A stretch of 44,360 nucleotides of DNA. Origin: Propionibacteriaceae bacterium. Its GTDB lineage: Bacteria; Actinomycetota; Actinomycetes; Propionibacteriales; Propionibacteriaceae. This document shows, in pieces, positions 33,056-41,113 of this stretch. The stretch's first letter is position 1. Every line of letters starts with the position of its first letter. Both the position numbers and the translations under genes were made by a program. Where the stretch lies: NCBI GenBank assembly GCA_009782915.1, contig WRIC01000014.1:1-44360 (forward strand), given 5' to 3'. The notes beneath the pieces were generated by a model. That model did not search any database. It was not told the DNA's origin and worked only from the letters and a program-made list of their open reading frames with translations.

Positions 33056-36000
33056 TCACGGATTTCCAGGTAGTGAGGTAAACAAGCAGTCCACAACATC
33101 GCGTGCCCACCTCAGTAATTCTGTGTTCTTCACAGGCTCCGGTTTGAACCCTGGCAAGACTGGAGCAGGGATCAAAAAATGCCCCTCAGGTTTCACGATG
33201 CTACCGGGGTAGATTCTGTTCATCCGAACCAGACGGGAATCCGGCAGTGGGTTCGCTGGGGTGAATTTGACGTACTTTCCTTGAGAAACAACCTCACGTA
33301 CCCCCGCTTGACAAGCATAAATACGGAATTCTGCCACACTGAGAAGAGAAAGAACCTCGGGAGGCATCTCACCAAAACGATCCTGCAATTCCTCCGTGAT
33401 CGCCACCAGATCCTCCTGATGTGCTGCACCAGCGATACGGCGATACAGCTCCAGACGCAGTCTTTCCGAATCGATGTACGAGGTGGGTAGATGAGCGTCC
33501 ACAGGGATATCTATCCTCATTTCCACCTCAGGTTCGTGACCAACACCATCACGAAATTCCGACACGGCCTGGGCAACAAGTCTCAGGTAAAGGTCGAAAC
33601 CTACCTCAGCAATGTGCCCAGATTGCTCAGAACCCAGAAGATTACCCGCCCCACGGATTTCGAGGTCCCGCATCGCAATTCTCATCCCCGAACCCAGATC
33701 AGTGTGGGCAGCCATGGTTGCCAAACGATCGTGGGCCACCTCACTGAGTTGTTTATCCTTTGGATAGAAAAAGTACGCATATCCACGATCACGGCCGCGG
33801 CCCACCCGCCCACGAATCTGGTGGAGCTGGCTCAACCCCATAGCATCGGCTCGATCCACAATAAGAGTATTAGCGTTGGTGATGTCCAAACCAGACTCCA
33901 CAATCGTCGTACACACCAAGATATCGCTTCTTCGGTCGAGGTAGTCCTCCATGACCTGTTCCAAGGCGCGTTCGCTCATCTGCCCATGAGCGACACTGAT
34001 GCGGGCCTCAGGGACCAGATCAGCCAAACGGCTCGCCACCTGGTTAATCGAGGACACGCGGTTATGGATGAAAAAAACCTGGCCCTCCCGGGCTAGCTCC
34101 CGACGAATCGCTGACACCGCCAAACCCTCATCATAGGCTCCAGCGAAAGTGAGAACAGGATGACGTTCCTCCGGTGGAGTTTGAATAACCGATAGTTCAC
34201 GGATGCCCGTGATACCCATCTCCAGGGTGCGAGGGATCGGTGTCGCTGACAGAGTGAGAACGTCAGCATCCAAGCGAAGTTTCTTCAAGGTTTCCTTATG
34301 ATCAACCCCAAAGCGTTGCTCCTCATCAATGATGACCAAACCCAGATCCTTGAACGACACATCAGAGCTCAGCAAACGATGGGTTCCAATCACCACATCA
34401 ACGTCCCCACTAGCTAAACCTGCGACAGTGTTCCTCTCATCTCCAGGAGATGCGAAACGTGACAGCGAAGCCACCGTCATCGGGAAACCTGCGAAACGGG
34501 AAGCAAAAGTCGCCGAATGCTGGCGTACCAGCAATGTGGTAGGAACCAGAACAGCCACCTGTTTACCATCCATGACAGCCTTGAAGGCAGCGCGGACAGC
34601 GATCTCGGTCTTGCCGTATCCCACATCCCCACAAACCAAGCGGTCCATGGGAGTGGAAGACTCCATGTCGGCCTTCACCTCATCAATGCAAGAAAGCTGA
34701 TCGGGGGTTTCAATATGAATAAAAGAATCCTCCATCTCCCGCTGCCACTGAGTATCAGGAGAAAAAGCAAAACCCTGCACTGCTTGACGAGCGGCATAGA
34801 GTCTCACCAATTCTTGGGCGATCTCGCGTACTGCTCGCTGGGCTCGCGACTTCCTCCTCGACCAATCCGTACCGCCCAGGCGATCCAAACGCGGTGCCTC
34901 CCCACCCACATAGGCACTCACCTTGTGCAAGTGATCCATGGGTACGTGGAGTTGGTCACACGGCTGCCCCTTCTTCGAGGGGGCGTATTCGATCACCAGG
35001 TATTCACGCTCAATGCCTGAGATAGTTCTGGTTGCCATCTCAACATAACGCCCAACACCATGGGCATCATGAACCACGAAGTCACCCGAGTGAAGACTGA
35101 GAGGATCGATCTGCTTCTTTCGTCTGGAGGGAAGCTTCCGCTCGACCTGCGCAGTGGGTTCCTCGCCCACCACATCCAAAGAAGTGGTCACACTGAGATT
35201 GAGCCGTGGCATCAGGAACCCACCCAGAAGCCTGGTCGTGACCAAAGACACCTGTCCAGAGGTGGGAAGCTCATCGCTATCCAAAGAAACCGCAGGGATC
35301 CCCGCCAGGGTAAACACGTCCAAGAATCGATGAGCTAACCCTGATGAATCACTAGAGACCACCACCGTCTCCCCCAGTTCAACACTGGACTTCACCACAC
35401 TCACATTGTGGTGGGGATCCTTTTGACCCAAACGATGAGGAAGAGCCTCCACAACAACCCCAGTATCATCCGTGCCATAGGGTGCCATCGTCCACCACGT
35501 CAACCCCCGAGCCAGGGCAGTGTTGCGTACTTCAGACAAATCCTTGTAGGCAGCCAACCCCAAGTCGATAGGGGCCTGACCGCCAGAAGCTGATGCAACC
35601 CAAGACGCATTCAAAAACTCTTGGCTGGTGTTGGTCAGATCCTGAGCGCGTTGCGAGACCATCTCGGGATCCCAGATGAGCACAATCGTGGAGGAGTCAA
35701 CAACATCGGTGAGCAGTTCCATCCCATCGGTCAAAACCGGGGCAAGAGCTTCCATTCCTTCCACCGCATGCCCATCAGCGATACGATCCAACATGTCGGT
35801 GAGACCCGGGTGGTGAGGGATCAGGTCCCTGGCTCGGCGGCGTACCTCCTCGGTGAGCATCAACTCACGGCAGGGCACAGCCAGGATCTCGTCGTGGAGT
35901 TGAGTCGAAGAACGCTGATCCCCCACCGAAAAACCACGAATCTCATCAACAGTGTCACCAAAGAACTCGATCCTCATCGGGGTTTGGGCCACTGGGGTAA

Positions 36001-36547
36001 AAATGTCCAGGATTCCACCACGGACCGCGAATTCTCCTCGGCGTTCCACCAGGTCGCTACGAACATAACCAGCTTCGACGAGGACTCGGGTGAGATCCTC
36101 AATAGAGTGATCCTCACCGACACGAATCAGCACCGGCGATATAGTGGCCAACCCTTGGACCTGCGGTTGAAGAAGGCTCCGCACCGGGGCAACGATGACA
36201 CGCGGGGGAGGCACATCGCCGTTTCCACCCAGGCGTCGCAGAACATCAAGGCGCCGCCCCACGGTGTCAGATCGAGGGCTCAGACGCTCATGGGGAAGGG
36301 TTTCCCAAGCAGGATAGTAAGCAACTCTGTCACTACCAACCAGATCCTCCATGACCTCAGTGATGGACTCAGCTTCACGGTAGGTTGAGGCAACAATCAA
36401 AACAGGGCGTTGCTGCGCCCACGCAGCGACTAAAAAAGGACGAACCTCACTCATCGCAACAAGATCACCGGTAGTTTGGGTGACAACCGCCTCCAGAGCA
36501 CCTTGAACCGACTGGTCCTGGGTGACCAACCTCGTTAAACCGTGCAC
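33056..36547 (-). CDS. mfd: Transcription-repair coupling factor
   Basis: 1163 aa, full length. The N-terminal UvrB-homology part is followed by the polymerase-interacting region (LHSGDFVVHDAHGVGRYVEM), then the RecG-like translocase with Walker A GDVGYGKTEIAVRAAF near residue 640, DEEQRFG, SATPIPRTLEMG and QIRGRVGRG, and a C-terminal TRCF domain. It removes stalled RNA polymerase at lesions and recruits UvrA. Together with helD it gives the window two polymerase-rescue enzymes. GTG start with TAATCT (36554-36559) 6 bases upstream and no Shine-Dalgarno, implying a leaderless message. Confidence 0.96.
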   Translation of the reverse strand: MHGLTRLVTQDQSVQGALEAVVTQTTGDLVAMSEVRPFLVAAWAQQRPVLIVASTYREAESITEVMEDLVGSDRVAYYPAWETLPHERLSPRSDTVGRRLDVLRRLGGNGDVPPPRVIVAPVRSLLQPQVQGLATISPVLIRVGEDHSIEDLTRVLVEAGYVRSDLVERRGEFAVRGGILDIFTPVAQTPMRIEFFGDTVDEIRGFSVGDQRSSTQLHDEILAVPCRELMLTEEVRRRARDLIPHHPGLTDMLDRIADGHAVEGMEALAPVLTDGMELLTDVVDSSTIVLIWDPEMVSQRAQDLTNTSQEFLNASWVASASGGQAPIDLGLAAYKDLSEVRNTALARGLTWWTMAPYGTDDTGVVVEALPHRLGQKDPHHNVSVVKSSVELGETVVVSSDSSGLAHRFLDVFTLAGIPAVSLDSDELPTSGQVSLVTTRLLGGFLMPRLNLSVTTSLDVVGEEPTAQVERKLPSRRKKQIDPLSLHSGDFVVHDAHGVGRYVEMATRTISGIEREYLVIEYAPSKKGQPCDQLHVPMDHLHKVSAYVGGEAPRLDRLGGTDWSRRKSRAQRAVREIAQELVRLYAARQAVQGFAFSPDTQWQREMEDSFIHIETPDQLSCIDEVKADMESSTPMDRLVCGDVGYGKTEIAVRAAFKAVMDGKQVAVLVPTTLLVRQHSATFASRFAGFPMTVASLSRFASPGDERNTVAGLASGDVDVVIGTHRLLSSDVSFKDLGLVIIDEEQRFGVDHKETLKKLRLDADVLTLSATPIPRTLEMGITGIRELSVIQTPPEERHPVLTFAGAYDEGLAVSAIRRELAREGQVFFIHNRVSSINQVASRLADLVPEARISVAHGQMSERALEQVMEDYLDRRSDILVCTTIVESGLDITNANTLIVDRADAMGLSQLHQIRGRVGRGRDRGYAYFFYPKDKQLSEVAHDRLATMAAHTDLGSGMRIAMRDLEIRGAGNLLGSEQSGHIAEVGFDLYLRLVAQAVSEFRDGVGHEPEVEMRIDIPVDAHLPTSYIDSERLRLELYRRIAGAAHQEDLVAITEELQDRFGEMPPEVLSLLSVAEFRIYACQAGVREVVSQGKYVKFTPANPLPDSRLVRMNRIYPGSIVKPEGHFLIPAPVLPGFKPEPVKNTELLRWARDVVDCLFTSLPGNP

Positions 36548-36553
36548 CCAACT

Positions 36554-36559
36554 AGATTA
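36554..36559 (-). promoter_or_regulatory. -10 element of a leaderless promoter for mfd
   Basis: TAATCT on the minus strand, exactly 6 bases before GTG at 36547. Confidence 0.45.
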
Positions 36560-36599
36560 CTGGGTGTCGCATCAGTCACCATCGTTGTCAGTCAATAGA

Positions 36600-36872
36600 T
36601 TCTGCAACTTCGTGCAGAAAGACGGCTTGGGTACGTGACAACGAAGGCAGGGAGTCCTATCATCGGCCCCCGTCTCCGTGCCAACCTCACCCCCGTCTAC
36701 CCCACCTCCGTCCCCCTGCGCGAACGTCGCAGGGTCCAGATACCACATCTGTTCAACTGTGGAGTCTGGATTCCGCGACTTCGCACGGAATGACGGGATC
36801 GGGCCTGACAAATGGGGCCGGTATTATCCGGCACACAGCCCCCCTGCCGTCTCCCTGCGCGAAGTCGCAGGG
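36600..36872. repeat. Cluster of four REP-like palindromes
   Basis: The 417-bp gap between mfd and pth holds four short inverted repeats: TTCTGCA-N6-TGCAGAA (36600-36619), CCCTGCG-N7-CGCAGGG (36714-36734), ATTCCG-N10-CGGAAT (36770-36791) and CCCTGCG-N6-CGCAGGG (36853-36872). The first and third face one way (ACTTCG loop, followed by GACGG), the second and fourth the other. They belong to the same family as 12058-12077. No gene is supported here; frames through the repeats are spurious. Confidence 0.8.
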
Positions 36873-36964
36873 TCCATGAGATAAGTTGCGGACAAATCAG
36901 TACTGTCCCCTCCTGACACATCTGCCACCTGTTCGTGGGACACCGACGCCTGTCCCCGGTGTCA

Positions 36965-37564
36965 CTAGGAGTTGAACTGGGATTGGGTGGGTTCAAGACC
37001 GTTGAGGATGAGGGACTCCACGGCGTCTGCTGCTTGGCTGATCATCTCGGCGAGGTCATCACGTTCATTGGAGTGGAAATCGGTGAGAACCCACTTCGAC
37101 ACATCCATGCGACCTGTTGGTCGGCCGATACCGACTCGTACTCGGAAATACTCACCGGTTCCACAGTGGGCGCGGATCGATTTCAAACCATTGTGACCAT
37201 TGTCACCGCCACCGAATTTCACCCTGATCTGCCCCAGATCAATATCCAACTCATCGTGGATGACAATCAGGTGAGCCGGTTTGATTTTCTGCTCACCCAT
37301 CAGGTTGCGCGTAGGAACACCCGACAGATTCATATAGGTACGCGTCGTGGCCAGGATCACCTTCTCGGCATCTGCGCCAGGAAACCCCCACCCTGCTGGG
37401 CTCAAACGTGCCTGCGCAGTGTCAGCACGCGCCATACGGCGTGACTTCCACGATGCTGAGGAACGCTTCGCCAATTCGTGAGCCGCCATTGCGCCAACAT
37501 TGTGGCGATGGCGTGCGTAGGAGGGACCGGGGTTGCCCAGTCCCACCACGAGCCAGGTCCCCAA
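36965..37564 (-). CDS. pth: Peptidyl-tRNA hydrolase
   Basis: 199 aa. VVGLGNPGPSYARHRHNVG carries N11 and catalytic H21; VIHDELDIDLG supplies the conserved Asp, and FGGGDNGHNGLKSI the last family block. It frees tRNA from peptidyl-tRNA dropped by ribosomes. It lies 3 nt after rplY, a very common pairing. Confidence 0.96.
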   Translation of the reverse strand: MGTWLVVGLGNPGPSYARHRHNVGAMAAHELAKRSSASWKSRRMARADTAQARLSPAGWGFPGADAEKVILATTRTYMNLSGVPTRNLMGEQKIKPAHLIVIHDELDIDLGQIRVKFGGGDNGHNGLKSIRAHCGTGEYFRVRVGIGRPTGRMDVSKWVLTDFHSNERDDLAEMISQAADAVESLILNGLEPTQSQFNS

Positions 37565-37567
37565 GGG

Positions 37568-38203
37568 TTACTCCTCTGAGGTTTCCTCGGCTGGTGTCGC
37601 CTCTTCGCCCTCGGCACCCTCTTCGCCTTCGATCTCCTCTTCTGGGGTCTCGCCCAGATCCTGGGCCTGCGGGGCCTGGACAGACAAGATGAGAAGTTCG
37701 GGATCGCCAGGAAAAACAGCACCCTCGGGAAGAATCAGATCCTGGGCAAGGATCACAACCCCCACCTCAGCACCATCAACACTGACCTCAATGAAAGCCG
37801 GAATCGAGGTGGCCTCCACCTCCAAGGTGATGGAGTTCTGATCCTGGAGAACAACAGCCGCGCCGCGTACCTCACCGGTCACAGTCAATGGAACCTCCAC
37901 CTGGACCTTCTCACCACGACGAACTGCAATGAGATCCACATGGGTGATCGTGTCACGAATCGGGTTACGCTGAATCTGCTTAGGAAGAGCAAGTTGGTTG
38001 TCTTTGCCTTCCATCTCAATGTCGAGCAGGGCGTTGGCTGTACGCAAAGCCATCTGGGTTGCATGAGCTGGAAGCGAAATATGAATCGGGTCCAGTCCGT
38101 GACCATAAAGCACTGCGGGAATCAGCTTGTTTTGGCGCAATCTGCGTGAGGCGCCCTTACCGAACTCTTCGCGAGCCTCGGCCTTAATAACGATCTCTGC
38201 CAT
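37568..38203 (-). CDS. rplY: Ribosomal protein bL25 (Ctc/TL5 type)
   Basis: 211 aa. The N-terminal L25 domain (AEAREEFGKGASRRLRQNKLIPAVLYG in part) binds 5S rRNA; the C-terminal TL5-like domain ends in an acidic Glu/Ala tail. Length fits the long Ctc form. AGGAG lies 5 bases before the ATG. TTCACG-N18-TACGAT on the minus strand about 90 bases upstream may be the promoter of the rplY-pth pair. Confidence 0.94.
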   Translation of the reverse strand: MAEIVIKAEAREEFGKGASRRLRQNKLIPAVLYGHGLDPIHISLPAHATQMALRTANALLDIEMEGKDNQLALPKQIQRNPIRDTITHVDLIAVRRGEKVQVEVPLTVTGEVRGAAVVLQDQNSITLEVEATSIPAFIEVSVDGAEVGVVILAQDLILPEGAVFPGDPELLILSVQAPQAQDLGETPEEEIEGEEGAEGEEATPAEETSEE

Positions 38204-38303
38204 TATTCTCCTAGTTGTCGTTCATGCCACCAGGAGGGGCCGTCGATTACGGGATGATTATCCCCTCGCCGGGCAACCCCACTATCGTACTGGACACAGT
38301 CCC

Positions 38304-38675
38304 TCAGCGTGAAATCGTTGCGCGAGTGCGGCGCCTGTGCCCAGAAATCAGACCAACCAGAAAAGCAAGGATAGTCACCACACCACAGTACGGCGCCATG
38401 AGCAGTGGGTCGAAGGAAAAATACGGAGCTGATGGATGGCTGGCACAGTATTCTTGTGTATCGAAGCACCATATAAAATCCACAATCCATCCCGGACCCA
38501 CCCACGAGGTGACCTCACCGCCACTGATAGGAATCCCCACATAGAATGGAAAACCCAAACGGACTTGAATGAGGGTCAGCGCAAGCCAGGCGACCCAATA
38601 GGCCGCTCCAATAATAAAGACCGTTCGTACTGCTTTCCAAGAGATGAAACCCCTCTTGGGTGCCATATCATCCAT
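38304..38675 (-). CDS. Small membrane protein of unknown function
   Basis: 123 aa. Two membrane helices (about 17-40 and 91-112) flank an extracellular loop with two cysteines (WCFDTQEYCASH) that could form a disulfide. A basic C-terminus (GHRRRTR) should be cytoplasmic. No recognised family. GGGAGG lies 5 bases before the ATG. It follows the channel pseudogene by 11 nt in the same direction. Confidence 0.55.
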   Translation of the reverse strand: MDDMAPKRGFISWKAVRTVFIIGAAYWVAWLALTLIQVRLGFPFYVGIPISGGEVTSWVGPGWIVDFIWCFDTQEYCASHPSAPYFSFDPLLMAPYCGVVTILAFLVGLISGHRRRTRATISR

Positions 38676-38686
38676 CGAAGCCTCCC

Positions 38687-39069
38687 TTACTGATCGTTTA
38701 GTCCAGTGTACCCAGAGATGCCCTCCTGTGACTGCCTAGCCTGGAGGGCTGCCTGCTCAATGTCTTGGGCCGACTCACGGGCATGTTCGGCTTCCTTCAG
38801 GCGAGCCTGATGGGCAGCTTCCGTCATGAAACCAGCACTCAAGATACCCGTGGGGATAGCAACCAGGAGAACCCCCAGGATTGCGATCACCGCTGCTAGG
38901 AGCTTACCCAACAGGACAATCGAACAAGCCACGTGGGTGAATCGTTGAGAGTATCAATGAAAACAAAGATGATATTGATGATGATGAGGATCGACATGGC
39001 GATGCCGAAGAATCGACCGATTTTCAGGGCTGGGCGATCCTTGATGATCTCAAAGACGCGTTGTTTCAC
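38687..39069 (-). pseudogene. Voltage-gated potassium-type channel remnant, centre deleted
   Basis: The N-terminal part (VKQRVFEIIKDRPALKIG, then helix SILIIINIIFVFIDT) looks like the start and S1 helix of a bacterial six-helix ion channel. The 3' part, in another frame, has GKLLAAVIAILG followed by LLVAIPTGILSAGF, a typical S6 helix, then a cytoplasmic coiled tail. Segments S2-S5 and the TVGYG selectivity filter are missing, so some 150 or more codons were lost near 38915-38935 with a frame change. A leaderless start is still visible: TACCAT (39076-39081) 6 bases before GTG. The 3' piece could in principle still be translated as a single-helix peptide. Confidence 0.65.
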
Positions 39070-39127
39070 TTGTCTATGGTATGACGACGATGTGATGATT
39101 ATCACCACCTCCGTACAACGAAAAAGA

Positions 39128-39271
39128 GAGTTCTTATCCGAAAACCGCGTTCGTGTACGCTGATCCGGTAGGAATCCCTCAAATTTTGCCCGATTCAAGC
39201 GATATTTCGCCAGAAATCAGGTCATTTCTGCTCCATTGGCGTACACGAACGCGGTTTTCGGATAAGAACTC
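39128..39271. repeat. 144-bp element with 33-bp perfect inverted arms and inner hairpins
   Basis: The arms 39128-39160 and 39239-39271 are perfect reverse complements, separated by 78 nt. Homology continues imperfectly for 16 bp outside each arm (CGTACAACG at 39112-39120 against CGTACAGCG on the other strand at 39279-39287). Inside the loop lie CAGAAAT-N6-ATTTCTG (39211-39230) and GAATC...GATTC. No transposase and no clear target duplication are present. It may be a MITE or a structured RNA. With its flanks it fills the 39070-39399 interval, which has no protein gene. Confidence 0.85.
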
Positions 39272-39281
39272 ACAAAACCGC

Positions 39282-39313
39282 TGTACGACCTGGTCCTCAG
39301 CCCTGGTCGTACC
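39282..39313. repeat. Small inverted repeat beside the large element
   Basis: GTACGACC, a 14-base loop, then GGTCGTAC, just downstream of the right arm of the 33-bp element. It may be part of a longer element or a terminator/operator; no U-run follows. Confidence 0.5.
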
Positions 39314-39399
39314 AGAATCCTGTCTCATGGTCTGACACAACCAATGCCCAAACACCACCACATGGTCTACTCTCATGCACAGTGAAATAGGAGGTTAAC

Positions 39400-40329
39400 A
39401 TGCCCAACCAAGCTTTAGGATTCGACCCCACTCAACGCACGTCCACATTCTTTGGGAGTCTCGGGCTTGCCGTACATCCCGAAGACTGGGAGATAGATTA
39501 CGAACTCAACGGTCGCGTTGCCGAGGCTCTCCTGGAAGGCTCCTGTGATGTGGAATCGGCCGGTTCTATTGCTGCTACCTGCATGGACGATCGCTTGCGC
39601 CCCCCCGGGCAAGACCCCTTCCGCCCTAATGTGGGTGGTGGTGGATTCGGACTGCTGTATGCAGCACGCGCTGTCACCCCTGCGTACGACCGCGACACCT
39701 TGACCGCAGCCAATTTCATGAACCTCCTTGCGAGCAATGGCCTCCCTGTCTATGCCCATATTGATGAAGACTATGAGCGCGGTGTTGCCACCGGGTGCGC
39801 CTTCAACGACAAGATAGCTTTGTGTGGAAGTACGCTCTCCCAGGTTTATGAAGAAACCCTCCAGTATTTCGGGTACGACAAATCGGAGGACACCATGACT
39901 CGGGTCAGTGAATTGGCAGAGAGGGTCAAAGCAGTCACCCGAGTCAACGACGATAATCATTGCGATGCCTTTGGCGAGGATCCCAAGGCTCGACTGGATG
40001 CAGTGAAAGATGCCGGTGGGGTGATCGGATTCTATGGTGGCCCGCACCTCGGTATCGGGGCAGACATTAGCTTCCGCGAAGGCTACACCCTGTCACGTGA
40101 CACCCTGTTCAATGATCTGGGAGCGCACATGTTCCATGTGGATGCCTGGAGTTATCGACCTACCGCTGAAGCACTCGTCTCCATCCTTCCACGAAGCGAA
40201 GCCCAACGTGAGGGTGGAACCACCGATGACGACATTATTTGGCAAATGGTGACCGGGATGTTCCTCAACAGTTTCGCTGCTTTGGCCGCCTTGAATCCTC
40301 CCTCATCACTGCTGGTCATCCGCGCTTAA
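39400..40329 (+). CDS. Putative carbonic anhydrase-like protein (cadmium/beta-type signature)
   Basis: 309 aa, not assigned with certainty. C61-M-D63-D-R65 is the CxDxR motif of beta-type and cadmium-containing carbonic anhydrases; H120 and C133 (HIDEDYERGVATGC) would complete a Cys-His-Cys metal site at distances broadly like the diatom cadmium enzyme. A glycine-rich GGGGFGLLYAAR follows the first Cys. The second half (NHCDAFGED, HLGIGADISFREGY, FHVDAWSYRP) is unfamiliar. No signal peptide. AGGAGG lies 6 bases before the ATG; TACTCT about 30 bases upstream is a possible -10. It stands alone, divergent from the channel pseudogene, with satP next. Confidence 0.45.
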   Translation: MPNQALGFDPTQRTSTFFGSLGLAVHPEDWEIDYELNGRVAEALLEGSCDVESAGSIAATCMDDRLRPPGQDPFRPNVGGGGFGLLYAARAVTPAYDRDTLTAANFMNLLASNGLPVYAHIDEDYERGVATGCAFNDKIALCGSTLSQVYEETLQYFGYDKSEDTMTRVSELAERVKAVTRVNDDNHCDAFGEDPKARLDAVKDAGGVIGFYGGPHLGIGADISFREGYTLSRDTLFNDLGAHMFHVDAWSYRPTAEALVSILPRSEAQREGGTTDDDIIWQMVTGMFLNSFAALAALNPPSSLLVIRA

Positions 40330-40446
40330 TGGACTAGAAATGTCCAATCAGTGACCATACCCTTGTGTCGCCTTGCACCCAGGCGGTAACCTGAGCGCAC
40401 TTGGTTGCTTCATGCGCCCAAAACCCCTTGAAAGAAAAGGTATACC

Positions 40447-41064
40447 ATGGCAGAAAAAAGTGTTGTCACCGAGATAAAGTCACGTCTCTCTGACCCAACC
40501 GCACTCGGTGTTTTCGGATTGGCGATGGTGACCATGGTCGCCTCGTCCTACAAGCTCGGATGGACGACCATCGACGAGGGCTACATTATTCCTTGGGCGA
40601 TCATGCTGGGTGCGATAGCCCAGATTTGGGCGTCCACCGCTGATTTCAAGAACAACAACTATTTTGGCGCGATCGTGCTCGGATCGTACGGGTTGTTCTG
40701 GATGGCCGTCTCTATCAACTGGATGATCAAACTGGGTTGGTTTGGTTTCCATGGTGGGGATGGTAAGCAGGTTGCCTTCGGGTTCTTGGGGTATTTCATC
40801 TTCTCGTTGTTTATTACTGTGGCGGCTTTCCATGTGTCGAAGGTGTTCGCAGCGATCCTGGTTTTGATTGATGTCCTGCTTGGATCGTTGACCCTATCGG
40901 CGTTGGGTATTGCCACCGGCGTGTTTGCTCCCCTAGCTGGATGGTCTGAACTAGTGATCTCCCTATTGAGCTTCTACGCCTGCGGTGGGATCTTCCTCAA
41001 CAACTTCTTCGGACGTACGGTCGTACCCATGGGCAAGCCGTTCACCTTCATCAAGAAGGGCTAG
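40447..41064 (+). CDS. satP: Acetate/succinate transporter (GPR1/FUN34/YaaH family)
   Basis: 205 aa, six membrane helices. The N-terminal DPTALGVFGLAM stands in for the family's NPAPLGL motif, and LGSYGLFWMAVSINWM fits the conserved FGxYGxFW region. These proteins carry acetate and succinate with protons or act as anion channels. AAAGG lies 6 bases before the ATG. The 117-bp upstream gap contains TTGTGT-N18-TAACCT as a weak promoter candidate. 49 nt separate it from glyA. Confidence 0.87.
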   Translation: MAEKSVVTEIKSRLSDPTALGVFGLAMVTMVASSYKLGWTTIDEGYIIPWAIMLGAIAQIWASTADFKNNNYFGAIVLGSYGLFWMAVSINWMIKLGWFGFHGGDGKQVAFGFLGYFIFSLFITVAAFHVSKVFAAILVLIDVLLGSLTLSALGIATGVFAPLAGWSELVISLLSFYACGGIFLNNFFGRTVVPMGKPFTFIKKG

Positions 41065-41113
41065 TAGCTGAAACACGGTAGAGTGGTGCGGTCCACTGAC
41101 CCTAGGAGTTGCT

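Noticed and set aside
36572-36996. Open frames of 79 and 99 codons between mfd and pth
   Set aside because: They read through REP-like palindromes (giving FRAKSRNP-type peptides), a well-known source of false genes.
38896-39198. 100-codon frame extending the channel N-terminus through the inverted-repeat arm
   Set aside because: The part beyond 39069 is translation of the repeat arm; a leaderless GTG at 39069 fits the family N-terminus better.
39112-39287. Retron-like msr/msd reading of the large inverted repeat
   Set aside because: No reverse transcriptase is nearby; the neighbouring genes are a dead channel and a carbonic anhydrase-like protein.
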